Assembly (NCBI GenBank): GCA_027297485.1
Contig: JAPUHZ010000105.1
Coordinates: forward strand, 1-26,301
Source of the DNA: Deltaproteobacteria bacterium
GTDB taxonomy: Bacteria; Desulfobacterota_B; Binatia; UBA9968
Length of the DNA: 26,301 nt
Direction of reading: 5' to 3'
In this document: piece after piece, positions 1-6,031 of the stretch
Layout of the letters: each line of letters starts with the position of its first letter
Numbering within the stretch: position 1 is the first letter of the stretch
The notes under the pieces: generated by a model
Told to the model about the DNA's origin: nothing
Database searches by the model: none
What the model saw: the letters and a program-made list of their open reading frames with translations, nothing else
Made by a program: the position numbers and the translations under genes

Positions 1-314
1 TTGGCTTGTAGGAGTTCAGGGAGAACGTAGTTTTTCAGGACCTCGAAATGGGGAGAGGTACGAAAAAAATAGGTCTCATTGGTAGCCACCCCTGCAATCA
101 GTTTGTTCAGATAGGCTCTTCCTTTTTCAGAGCATGCGGCGATAGACTGAATGACCTCCTGAGGGCAAGTTGAGGCGAGACCTTCCTTGGAATCGCTGAA
201 GATATTTTCTAGTTGATCCAGTTTCTCTTCAGGCAGGTATAGTCCCGTTTTTTCTTCAAGGAGATCTCTCAGGTTAAGAAGATCGCCCTCGGCATAGGCG
301 GAGTTAAACCTCAT
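1..314 (-). CDS. cheR: CheR-type protein-glutamate O-methyltransferase, N-terminal part (runs off the window)
   Basis: Reading the minus strand from the ATG at 314-312 gives an open frame to the window edge, about 104 residues. It contains the motif TNETYFFR followed by SPHFEVLKNYVLPEL. This is the hallmark of the CheR family, near the junction of its helical N-terminal domain and the SAM-binding methyltransferase domain. Family knowledge: CheR methylates glutamates on chemoreceptors, or regulates CheR/CheB-type signalling, using S-adenosylmethionine. The catalytic SAM site lies beyond the window, so receptor specificity cannot be judged. The start overlaps the stop of the upstream HTH gene by 11 bp, which suggests translational coupling. 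No strong ribosome binding site is visible. No other chemotaxis gene is in the window, so it may be a stand-alone CheR-like signalling enzyme. Confidence 0.85.
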   Translation of the reverse strand, partial: MRFNSAYAEGDLLNLRDLLEEKTGLYLPEEKLDQLENIFSDSKEGLASTCPQEVIQSIAACSEKGRAYLNKLIAGVATNETYFFRTSPHFEVLKNYVLPELLQA

Positions 315-534
315 TTTGTTTTTCTTGCTGTCTTTTAGGGCCGGATGATTTTTCACGCCCTGACGGTTTTCTATGCTTGTTGGACACGAGGTCGAGGATA
401 TGGCTTTTCCTAAAGCGCCAGCTATGGCCGATTCTATTTCCAGGGATTAACCCCTCTTCGGTCAGCCTATAGACGGTTTTTACGTGGATCTGGAGAAGCT
501 CTGCTACCTGGGACGGCGTTAATATTTCTTCCAC
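304..534 (-). CDS. small excisionase/MerR-type helix-turn-helix DNA-binding protein
   Basis: A 76-residue basic protein whose centre (LTPSQVAELLQIHVKTVYRL, then EEGLIPGNRIGHSWRF) is the classic excisionase-family HTH with its wing, HTH_17 type. Such proteins bind DNA as regulators or recombination directionality factors. I chose the GTG at 534 because GGGAG lies 9 bases upstream and the HTH begins directly after it. The frame is open further upstream, with ATGs at 600 and 582, but neither has a ribosome binding site and the added residues (rich in K, R and E) are not typical. The C-terminus is a lysine-rich tail. It overlaps the cheR start by 11 bp, so the two are probably one operon. No integrase is seen, so a regulatory role is more likely than excision. 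The target is unknown; the 12-bp motif at 756, 965 and 5957 is a candidate. Confidence 0.75.
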   Translation of the reverse strand: MEEILTPSQVAELLQIHVKTVYRLTEEGLIPGNRIGHSWRFRKSHILDLVSNKHRKPSGREKSSGPKRQQEKQNEV

Positions 535-600
535 TCGTGATCGCTCCCTTTTGTGGTCTAGTTTTCTTGGCTGTTCCCTCATGTGGAGCCGTGGAAGCAT

Positions 601-1116
601 GAATCATGCCATATGCCTAGGTATTCCTCATCCGGTGTAAATGTCTTGTTTTTCCAAGGGGATTTCTGCTTGGAAGGGTCTCTGGCAGAGCACTATTAGG
701 GAAGAGTCGGTACCCTAGACTGGACAAATGCCGCGCAGTATGACGTTTTTTGTTACTAATACAAACGGTGTAAGTGAGTTTACATTTCCTCGGTGGAAGG
801 AGTCTTCAGGCCGAGGGAAATGGGCCAGTGCCTTGAGGGCCGCCACCCCTACCCCTTCACGTGATTATTCCTACCGTTTGGGCCTGCACCAAGCCTCACG
901 TTCGGTTCCCTCGTCCTTCAGTCTCCTTCTCCTCGGAATAGCCTCCATGTAACAAATTTAAATACGTTTGTATTAGATTCTCGTCTCGCAGACCATCGCT
1001 CCCCGCTTCTCAGTAACACATCGCTAGATCAGGTTAACGAACCCCGACTTTAATTTCCATTTTCCCCAAGGAACGGGCTCAGGCCTGATCCCCAACACTT
1101 GCATGCACATCACCGC
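601..1116. other. gene-poor intergenic stretch of about 0.5 kb
   Basis: No convincing gene is seen on either strand. An open frame at 728-952 (+) has low-complexity, serine/arginine-rich translation, no ribosome binding site and no recognisable family. The stretch holds two inverted copies of CTAATACAAACG (756-767 and 965-976), described separately. It also holds a perfect dyad TGTAA-N6-TTACA at 769-784 and a second, TTTGT-N7-ACAAA, at 749-765. The interval 977-1116 shows nothing more than a short palindrome, TCAGGCCTGA, near 1079-1088. Confidence 0.5.
756..976. repeat. 221-bp interval bounded by perfect 12-bp inverted repeats (MITE-like relic or paired regulatory sites)
   Basis: The left end reads CTAATACAAACG inward (756-767) and the right end is its exact reverse complement (965-976). 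Both ends then have 13 unmatched bases followed by TACAT (781-785, and 951-947 on the minus strand), so the symmetry extends to about 30 bp. The interior codes for nothing recognisable. Terminal inverted repeats with no coding content are typical of miniature inverted-repeat elements or deleted insertion sequences, but no target-site duplication is evident at the edges. A third copy of the 12-mer at 5957-5968 stands alone next to the tup promoter, which argues equally for a protein-binding site. Confidence 0.45.
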
Positions 1117-1809
1117 CTACTGAGGCAATTCTCTAGCTACTTCATTTGGATCGCGCTGCGTTTGATTGACAATCCTGTGGATTCTTTTGAGCGCGCGATA
1201 GCATGCCGTATCATGATACGGCTTTTTGCGGGAGTTGAAGTCACCATAACTATTTACAAAGCAAGCAGCCCATGCCACCTTTCCACCTACACTGCCGACT
1301 GCCACGTCAGCTATCCGATTAACCCCGTCGAGCTTCAACGCAGGAAGCGGCCAATTGCAATGCCAGCCGGGCGGCGAGTACTGGGGGCCAAAATCGTGAT
1401 AGCCTGCTCTGTCGACCACGCACTCCATTGTGATGTATTTTTTGTCCCCACAGCCCCAATAGAAATCTACGCCGTCTCCCGATGGAAATGTTTTGATTTT
1501 TTCCATGCAATCACTTGCATCAAACAGGCGGTGATCAATTTTGCCCGCTTGCCACCTGGGATCTGCCATGGCTGGTCCGGTGAACACTATGAAAAATATT
1601 ACGGCGAGAATAAATCGTATCGTTTCATCCCCCTTTGCGCTCGTCCAGGCCCTATAAAGAATCTCTCCTGAGCGGCGGGCCTCGTAACCGCCCAATGCCT
1701 CCACGGCCTTCTTGAAGCCATCAGATCGGATGACTTCCAATAGCTTCTTTCCTTTTTCCGACTCGACGAAGGGACGCCAAAAGAAAAGGCCGTATTGCTC
1801 CTGTTCCAT
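1117..1809 (-). CDS. chimeric ORF: duplicated MoeA-fusion tail joined to an orphan exported Cys-containing protein
   Basis: The first 50 or so residues (from MEQEQYGLFF) match the C-terminus of the MoeA fusion at 2626-4560; they come from the 189-bp duplicate at 1655-1843. From about residue 63 the frame becomes a typical signal peptide (FILAVIFFIVFTGPAMA, then DPRWQ). A roughly 145-residue predicted exported domain with six cysteines follows; I do not recognise its family. The exported part has no ATG of its own in frame. An ATG at the right place (ATGAAACG at about 1630) is in another frame, and adding one base after it would give an ideal MKR-type signal sequence. The original start therefore looks lost by a one-base deletion, or it is a sequencing error. 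Either the long fusion is translated, in which case the N-terminal extension would probably spoil export, or this is a pseudogene. Function unknown. Confidence 0.5.
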   Translation of the reverse strand: MEQEQYGLFFWRPFVESEKGKKLLEVIRSDGFKKAVEALGGYEARRSGEILYRAWTSAKGDETIRFILAVIFFIVFTGPAMADPRWQAGKIDHRLFDASDCMEKIKTFPSGDGVDFYWGCGDKKYITMECVVDRAGYHDFGPQYSPPGWHCNWPLPALKLDGVNRIADVAVGSVGGKVAWAACFVNSYGDFNSRKKPYHDTACYRALKRIHRIVNQTQRDPNEVARELPQ

Positions 1810-1843
1810 GGGAATGAAATCGAGCCTAAGGGCTTTGGCTGCG
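1655..1843 (-). repeat. 189-bp direct repeat, diverged copy of the MoeA-fusion 3' end
   Basis: It aligns without gaps to 2639-2827 with about 30 mismatches by hand count, roughly 84% identity. It corresponds to residues of about 578-641 of the fusion protein at 2626-4560. The reading frame is still open across the copy, and a TAA lies just upstream of it. The vapC stop is 20 bp away. Together with its partner it flanks the vapBC module as a direct repeat. Confidence 0.85.
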
Positions 1844-1862
1844 TTTTATCGTCAAATCGGGT

Positions 1863-2252
1863 TCAGGCTAGCCGGTGAAGCTCTACCAGCTTCAGTCGGG
1901 CCATACGGACAAAGTCAAGGTCGAGCGACCAGACTGTCGCGCTCCGTTCCGCCGCGATAGCTGCGATCAGCAGATCGCCCATGCCAAACCAGTCGCCCGC
2001 TGCGCTTATTGCGTTGAGCCAACTCTCTATACGGACCCAGGTGGCTTCGGAGGGATAAAGGATCGGAAGCGCTGAAAGCGTTCGGCGCAGTCGGGCGCGG
2101 TCGTTTCGAGAGGCGCCTGCCAGTATCTCGACACGCACCGGCGTAGCGAGGGCGACCTCGTCAGCGTCCAGCAAAGTGCGCAGATGGCGGGCCTCGGGGC
2201 TCTGACTGCTCCGGAAAGCGGCTATCCACACCGACGTATCTACGACGGTCAT
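1863..2252 (-). CDS. vapC: PIN-domain ribonuclease toxin, VapC family
   Basis: 129 residues, usual for VapC. The PIN-domain acidic residues are all visible: D5 in VVDTSVWI, E42 in RVEILAG, D93 in GDLLIAA, and D111/D113 in SLDLDF. These coordinate Mg2+ in VapC endoribonucleases, which cleave tRNA or rRNA when released from VapB (family knowledge). The ATG overlaps the TGA of the antitoxin gene as ATGA, giving translational coupling. The gene looks more GC-rich than its neighbours and sits between two direct repeats of a neighbouring gene's 3' end, which suggests acquisition by transfer. The toxin looks intact. The RNA target cannot be told from sequence. Confidence 0.92.
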   Translation of the reverse strand: MTVVDTSVWIAAFRSSQSPEARHLRTLLDADEVALATPVRVEILAGASRNDRARLRRTLSALPILYPSEATWVRIESWLNAISAAGDWFGMGDLLIAAIAAERSATVWSLDLDFVRMARLKLVELHRLA

Positions 2253-2455
2253 AATCTACGGCGCCGTCTTCGGCGGGAAGCCGGGACATCCAGTTCAAGC
2301 TTCACCGAACCAAGCAAATTTTTTAGTTCTTCAAGGCGCCGCCGGCGGATCAGTTCCTGAAGTGAAAGAACAACCGTGTCGGTTTTTGACTTGAAACCTA
2401 GCAGGCGTCGAGCCTCTCCAATAAGTTCCTCGGGGATATCAAGGGTTGTCCGCAT
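2249..2455 (-). CDS. vapB: VapB-family antitoxin
   Basis: 68 residues starting MRTTLDIPEELIGEA, the characteristic N-terminus of VapB antitoxins with a ribbon-helix-helix-like DNA-binding region. A long helix follows (residues of about 25-50) that normally wraps the toxin. The C-terminus is unusually arginine-rich (SRRRRRRRL). I placed the start at the ATG at 2455 rather than the upstream ATG at 2491, because the family consensus starts here and a good promoter lies immediately upstream. No Shine-Dalgarno sequence precedes this ATG, and the predicted transcription start coincides with it, so the message may be leaderless. VapB with VapC is expected to repress its own operon. Confidence 0.88.
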   Translation of the reverse strand: MRTTLDIPEELIGEARRLLGFKSKTDTVVLSLQELIRRRRLEELKNLLGSVKLELDVPASRRRRRRRL

Positions 2456-2462
2456 ATAGAAA

Positions 2463-2491
2463 ATGTTAAAACATATGCTTTTGTATGTCAA
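2463..2491 (-). promoter_or_regulatory. vapBC promoter with embedded palindromic operator; predicted leaderless start
   Basis: On the minus strand TTGACA (2491-2486), a 17-bp spacer and TAACAT (2468-2463) form a near-consensus sigma-70 promoter. Only 7 bases separate the -10 box from the vapB ATG, so transcription should begin at or next to the A of ATG. Inside the promoter, ACATA-N8-TATGT (2471-2488) is a perfect inverted repeat overlapping the -35 end and the spacer. That is a plausible VapB/VapBC binding site for autorepression. Confidence 0.7.
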
Positions 2492-2625
2492 ATCTTTGGG
2501 TTATAACGCATCAATATTCATCAGGGTGGGGGCAAATTTGGCATCTACTATCAGACTGAATTGTGCTTCGATAGAATCTCGGCTACCCAGTCAAAGACCT
2601 CTCTCGTGGCGGTGCAAAGTCCACG

Positions 2626-4560
2626 CTACAGTTGCTGGTAAAGAATCTCTCCTGAGGAGTGGGCCTGGTAACCGCCCAAGGCCTCCACGGCCTTCCTGAA
2701 GCCATCGGAGCGGATGACCTCCAATAGTTTTTCTCCTTTCTCCGACTCGAAGAAGGGTCGCAAAAAGAGAAGATCGTATTGTTCCTGCCCCACTGGAATA
2801 AAATCGAGACCCAGGGCCTGGGCTGCGGAACGGACACCCAAACCGACGTCGGCGAGACCGCTGGCAATCGCCACCGCGACGGCCATGTGAGAGAACTCCT
2901 CCTGCTCGTAACCGGTAATAGATTGTGGATCCATCCCTAGACGCTTTAGCTGAAAGTCGAGCAGGACTCGTGTGCCTGAACCGGGCTGGCGGTTTACGAA
3001 TCTGATCTCTTGCCTCGCCAAGTCCCTAAGATCTCTGATTTCTTTGGAATTTCCTTGTTGCACAAGAAGGCCTTGGTCGCGTTGAACCAGATGGACTAGC
3101 ACCACAGGGAGACCGGGGATGGCACATTTGATGTCAGGGATATTATAAGCGCCGGTGTCTGGGTCGAGGAGATGGGTTCCGGCGATATGCGTCTCCCCTC
3201 TCTGAAGAGAGAGGAGCCCGCCCAAGCTCCCCACATTGGTTGCGGCGATTTTCAAATCCGGATAGTACTGTTTGATCTGATCATCGAGAACCCCGATGGA
3301 AAGGTCGTGACTGCCGGTGCAGAGGATGGTGTTTTCGATCTCTTCGGGAGGACGTAAAAGCTCGACCTCTACCTCCTCATCCGCGTTGATTCCTTCGGTC
3401 AGGCTTGGAATACGCAAAAAGGCGTCGGCCCGCACCATCGTGGTGATCACTCCAGCCCCTCGCCCTAAGGGCACAGCAATGAGTCTTTCACCGACCCGGC
3501 CCAAAGTGACCCGGACAAACTCCTCCAATCCCAGACGGGAGGGGATCTTTTTCGGCACGGAGGCCCGGATCCTTGATCGAGGAATCAGTCCTGAGCCGAG
3601 GAGTTTTCCCAAGAGCGGCTGGACGATCTCGCGCGCAATGACAATGGCGGAGACCGGATACCCAGGGATTCCGACGACAGGTTTCCCCCCCACCACCCCT
3701 AAGACCGCCGGTTTGCCCGGCATGACGTCAATGCCGTGGACTAAAAGCTCGCCTTCCTCCTCGACGATCTCAGCGGTGAAATCATGCTCCCCGGCAGATG
3801 ATCCTGCAATGATGGCGATGATGTGGTTCTTTTCCAGGGCCTGTCGTAAAGCGTGCTTAAGCTTAGAGGGATCATCCCCTACGGTGGGCAACTTTACAGG
3901 CTTGCCCCCCCATTCTTTGACAAGAGCCGCCAGCACACTGGAGTTGAATTCAATGATTTTTCCTGGCTGCGCATCTTCTCCCGGTTGGATAAGTTCACCC
4001 CCCGTGGGAATAATGCCCACTCTGGGTCGAGCCTTGACCTGAACCGTCACATGTCCGGCTGCCAGCAAAGCGCCCAGATCATAGGGGCGGATCCGATGGT
4101 ATCGGGGCAGGAGCAACTCCGTGGCTACCACATCCTCTCCCACCAGTCGTACGTTCTGCCAGGGGACGGCTGCCTCGTAGATCTCCACCGTTGTGTCGTC
4201 CGGTTGTCGCACCTTCTCAATCATGATGACGGCATTGGCCCAGGGGGGGAGGGCGTTGCCCGTGTCAATGTAAGCGAACCCGCCTTCTAGGGTCGCCCCA
4301 GGGGAGACAGGCTTAAGCTTTTTAGGAGTGAACTCGGTTGCGCCGAAAGTATCGCCTGCACGCACGCAGATTCCATCCATCGCCGCACCGTGGTAGTGAG
4401 GCGAGGAAATCTTGGCGAAGATGGGCTCGGAAGTGGTGCGATGGAGCGCCTCGTCAACCTGAACGGTCTCACTCTCCAGAAGGGAAAGATCCATTCTTTT
4501 GAGAAAAAGTTCCCGTGCCTCTTTGAGCGGGGTTTTTTTGAGGTACCTTCTTCGCACCAT
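2626..4560 (-). CDS. MoeA-type molybdopterin molybdenumtransferase fused to a C-terminal molybdate/tungstate-binding-like (PBP) domain
   Basis: 644 residues. Residues 1-400 are a MoeA domain, which inserts molybdate or tungstate into adenylylated molybdopterin. Visible motifs are HYHGAAMDGIC (55-65), PTGGEL (185-190), AGSSAGEHD (252-260), PGKP (281-284) and GIPGYPVSA (297-305). Residues of about 411-644 form a periplasmic-binding-protein-like domain of the COG1910/PBP_like type (TILCTGSHDLSIGVL; GSLGGLLSLQRGE; NRQPGSGTR; GLADVGLGV). It has no signal peptide, so it is cytoplasmic and probably senses or holds an oxyanion or cofactor. Such MoeA-PBP fusions are known, but their partition of labour with plain MoeA is unclear. 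AMDGIC replaces the usual AMDGYA, and TGGE replaces TGDE. Its last 65 codons recur as a repeat at 1655-1843. It lies 70 bp downstream of the second moeA and is probably co-transcribed with it. Confidence 0.9.
   Translation of the reverse strand: MVRRRYLKKTPLKEARELFLKRMDLSLLESETVQVDEALHRTTSEPIFAKISSPHYHGAAMDGICVRAGDTFGATEFTPKKLKPVSPGATLEGGFAYIDTGNALPPWANAVIMIEKVRQPDDTTVEIYEAAVPWQNVRLVGEDVVATELLLPRYHRIRPYDLGALLAAGHVTVQVKARPRVGIIPTGGELIQPGEDAQPGKIIEFNSSVLAALVKEWGGKPVKLPTVGDDPSKLKHALRQALEKNHIIAIIAGSSAGEHDFTAEIVEEEGELLVHGIDVMPGKPAVLGVVGGKPVVGIPGYPVSAIVIAREIVQPLLGKLLGSGLIPRSRIRASVPKKIPSRLGLEEFVRVTLGRVGERLIAVPLGRGAGVITTMVRADAFLRIPSLTEGINADEEVEVELLRPPEEIENTILCTGSHDLSIGVLDDQIKQYYPDLKIAATNVGSLGGLLSLQRGETHIAGTHLLDPDTGAYNIPDIKCAIPGLPVVLVHLVQRDQGLLVQQGNSKEIRDLRDLARQEIRFVNRQPGSGTRVLLDFQLKRLGMDPQSITGYEQEEFSHMAVAVAIASGLADVGLGVRSAAQALGLDFIPVGQEQYDLLFLRPFFESEKGEKLLEVIRSDGFRKAVEALGGYQAHSSGEILYQQL
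2639..2827 (-). repeat. 189-bp direct repeat, intact copy inside the MoeA-fusion 3' end
   Basis: This is the functional copy of the segment repeated at 1655-1843. It encodes residues of about 578-641, including EKGEKLLEVIRSDGFRKAVE. The two copies are in the same orientation, about 795 bp apart, and enclose vapBC and the 170-bp non-coding stretch 2456-2625. Confidence 0.85.
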
Positions 4561-4572
4561 GATCCATAGCCC

Positions 4573-4634
4573 TTAGTTGTCAGCCATCAGCTTTCAGCCT
4601 GATACGTCACTGAGGGCTGACTGCTGAAAGCTAA
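4573..4634. repeat. imperfect hairpin repeat of the TCAGC/GCTGA type between the two moeA genes
   Basis: TCAGC-TT-TCAGCC on the left pairs with GGCTGA-CT-GCTGA on the right across a loop of about 14 bases. The right end supplies the TAG stop of the moeA gene at 4631. Similar sequence occurs at 23568-23612, suggesting a dispersed intergenic repeat family. It could act as a transcript-stabilising or attenuating hairpin between the two co-oriented genes. There is no U-tract typical of a terminator. Confidence 0.5.
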
Positions 4635-5866
4635 AACAAAACGACCTCCACCTCTTCTCCCTGTTCGATCCCCTCTTGATTAAGATCGATTCTGATCATG
4701 CCATCCGCCTTGACCAGCGTAAAGATGGCGCCAGATTTGTTAGGAAGGGGGTGCGCGTAAAGTCTGTCCTTGACTGTTTCGAGGCTCACCCGAACGTAGT
4801 CTTCACGCCCTGTTTGTGAGGAAATATTGGTTTTGAGAATGGCTCGGGTAGTTCTTTGGAACTGGCACGCAGTAGCTGAATCTTCACCGCTGAGCGTGCG
4901 GATCAAGGGCGCGGCGAAAAGGTCGAAGATCACCAGGGCAGAAACAGGATAGCCTGGAAGACCGAGGATGGGTTTTCCAGCAGCCTTGGCAAAGAGGGTG
5001 GGTTTGCCTGGGCTCACAGAGATTCCGTGAAAAGAGATCTTGGCGTCCGGAAGAGAGGAGATAGCGTCCATGGCGATATCCCTGGCGCCGACCGAGCTGC
5101 CGCCGGAGAGGAGCACGAGATCGGCCCGCTCCAGTGCCCCTTCCAGTAGGTGTGCCAAGGCCTCCTGGTCATCGCGAATCACTCCCAGATCGTTTAACTC
5201 AGCGCCACATTCCTCGATCAGACCGGCAAGGGAGTGTTGATTGATGTTGCGCACCTGTCCGGGGAGGGGCTCTGCCTCAACCTCGACAATCTCGTCGCCT
5301 GTAGAGATGAGAGCGACGCGCGGCTTTTTATAGACTGACAGCGAGGATATTCCTATGCCGGTAAGGGCACCTAAGTCGTGGGCCCTAAGTCGTCGGCCAC
5401 GCCGGAAGACGAGATCTTTCTTTTTTATGTCGTCGCCTATCTGGATTACATTCTGCCAGGGTGACACTCCCCGGTGGATTTCTACCATGTTATTGCTGAC
5501 CTCTTCTGTGTATTCGATCATCACGACCCCGTCGCTCTCAGGCGGCAACATCCCGCCGGTGGAGATGCGCATGGCCTCCCCTTTGCCCAATGGCCGAGTG
5601 ACCTCTTTTCCCATTTCGACGGTGCCAACAAGCTTCAGATAGGCAGGCAAACTCGCGCTTGCCCCAAAGGTGTTTTTTGCCTTTACCGCGTAGCCATCCA
5701 TGGCTGCGCGGTGAAAGTGGGGAAGGTCAACCCGGGAGTGCAGATCTTCTGCTAGAACCCGCGTCCGGGCCCGGATGGTCGCTATTTTCTCCGCCCCTAC
5801 GGGACCAATCTGAAGGAGAATCCGTCTTGCCTCCTCTGGAGCAACGACCTTGAAAAAGGCCTTCAA
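4631..5866 (-). CDS. moeA: molybdopterin molybdenumtransferase MoeA
   Basis: 411 residues, the normal MoeA length. Canonical motifs are HFHRAAMDGYA (50-60), STGDEI (188-193), SGGSSVGARD (254-263), SPGKP (285-289) and GLPGYPVSA (302-310), with a C-terminal beta-barrel domain ending VEVVLF. MoeA catalyses the last step of Mo (or W) cofactor synthesis: insertion of the oxyanion into molybdopterin-AMP with release of AMP. The start is the TTG at 5866, preceded 7 bases upstream by GGAGG. It is the first gene of a minus-strand pair with the MoeA fusion and is divergent from the tungstate-type transporter at 6032-8674. Unlike its neighbour it retains every textbook motif, so it is probably the housekeeping copy. 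Confidence 0.95.
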   Translation of the reverse strand: MKAFFKVVAPEEARRILLQIGPVGAEKIATIRARTRVLAEDLHSRVDLPHFHRAAMDGYAVKAKNTFGASASLPAYLKLVGTVEMGKEVTRPLGKGEAMRISTGGMLPPESDGVVMIEYTEEVSNNMVEIHRGVSPWQNVIQIGDDIKKKDLVFRRGRRLRAHDLGALTGIGISSLSVYKKPRVALISTGDEIVEVEAEPLPGQVRNINQHSLAGLIEECGAELNDLGVIRDDQEALAHLLEGALERADLVLLSGGSSVGARDIAMDAISSLPDAKISFHGISVSPGKPTLFAKAAGKPILGLPGYPVSALVIFDLFAAPLIRTLSGEDSATACQFQRTTRAILKTNISSQTGREDYVRVSLETVKDRLYAHPLPNKSGAIFTLVKADGMIRIDLNQEGIEQGEEVEVVLF

Positions 5867-5892
5867 TAGTCTTCCTCCTTAAGGAAAAGAAG

Positions 5893-5898
5893 GTTATA
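5893..5898 (-). promoter_or_regulatory. candidate -10 element for moeA
   Basis: TATAAC on the minus strand, about 26 bases upstream of the moeA TTG start. Possible -35 boxes are poor: TTGCTT at 15-bp spacing, or ACTTGC at 17 bp. Only the -10 is reasonably convincing. Confidence 0.35.
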
Positions 5899-5956
5899 GA
5901 AAGCCCCTGATAAAAGCAAGTTGGCATAGCCTCGAAAATGAGTTGACAGGCTGAAA

Positions 5957-5968
5957 CTAATACAAACG
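5957..5968 (+). promoter_or_regulatory. third copy of the CTAATACAAACG 12-mer in the moeA/tupA divergent region
   Basis: An exact match to the inverted pair at 756-767 and 965-976. The region is only 165 bp between the moeA and tupA starts. The motif is centred about 52 bp upstream of the predicted tupA transcription start, a position usual for an activator site. Near-identical AGTTGAC heptamers at 5941-5947 and 5978-5984 flank it. By chance a given 12-mer is not expected even twice in 26 kb. The binding protein is unknown, and the sequence does not resemble the ModE box as I know it. Confidence 0.45.
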
Positions 5969-5979
5969 TCAGAGGCAAG

Positions 5980-6008
5980 TTGACTTCTCGTTTGGCCTCA
6001 AATAATGA
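5980..6008 (+). promoter_or_regulatory. candidate tupABC promoter
   Basis: TTGACT (5980-5985), a 17-bp spacer and TAATGA (6003-6008). The -10 box contains the upstream in-frame ATG at 6005, so the predicted transcript would begin near 6015 and cannot use that ATG. This supports the TTG at 6032 as the tupA start. Confidence 0.5.
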
Positions 6009-6031
6009 AAGACCAAGGGGACTTAGGAATA

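Noticed and set aside
304..600. Excisionase-like gene as evidence for a nearby prophage
   Set aside because: No integrase, attachment site duplication or phage gene is visible in the window. The HTH is equally common in ordinary regulators.
728..952. Open frame of 74 codons on the plus strand
   Set aside because: No ribosome binding site, low-complexity Ser/Arg/Pro translation, no family, and it lies within the inverted-repeat interval.
1099..1671. 190-codon plus-strand frame antisense to the exported-protein ORF
   Set aside because: No recognisable domain or ribosome binding site. The minus-strand frame carries a signal peptide and a recognisable duplicated segment, so this is its shadow.
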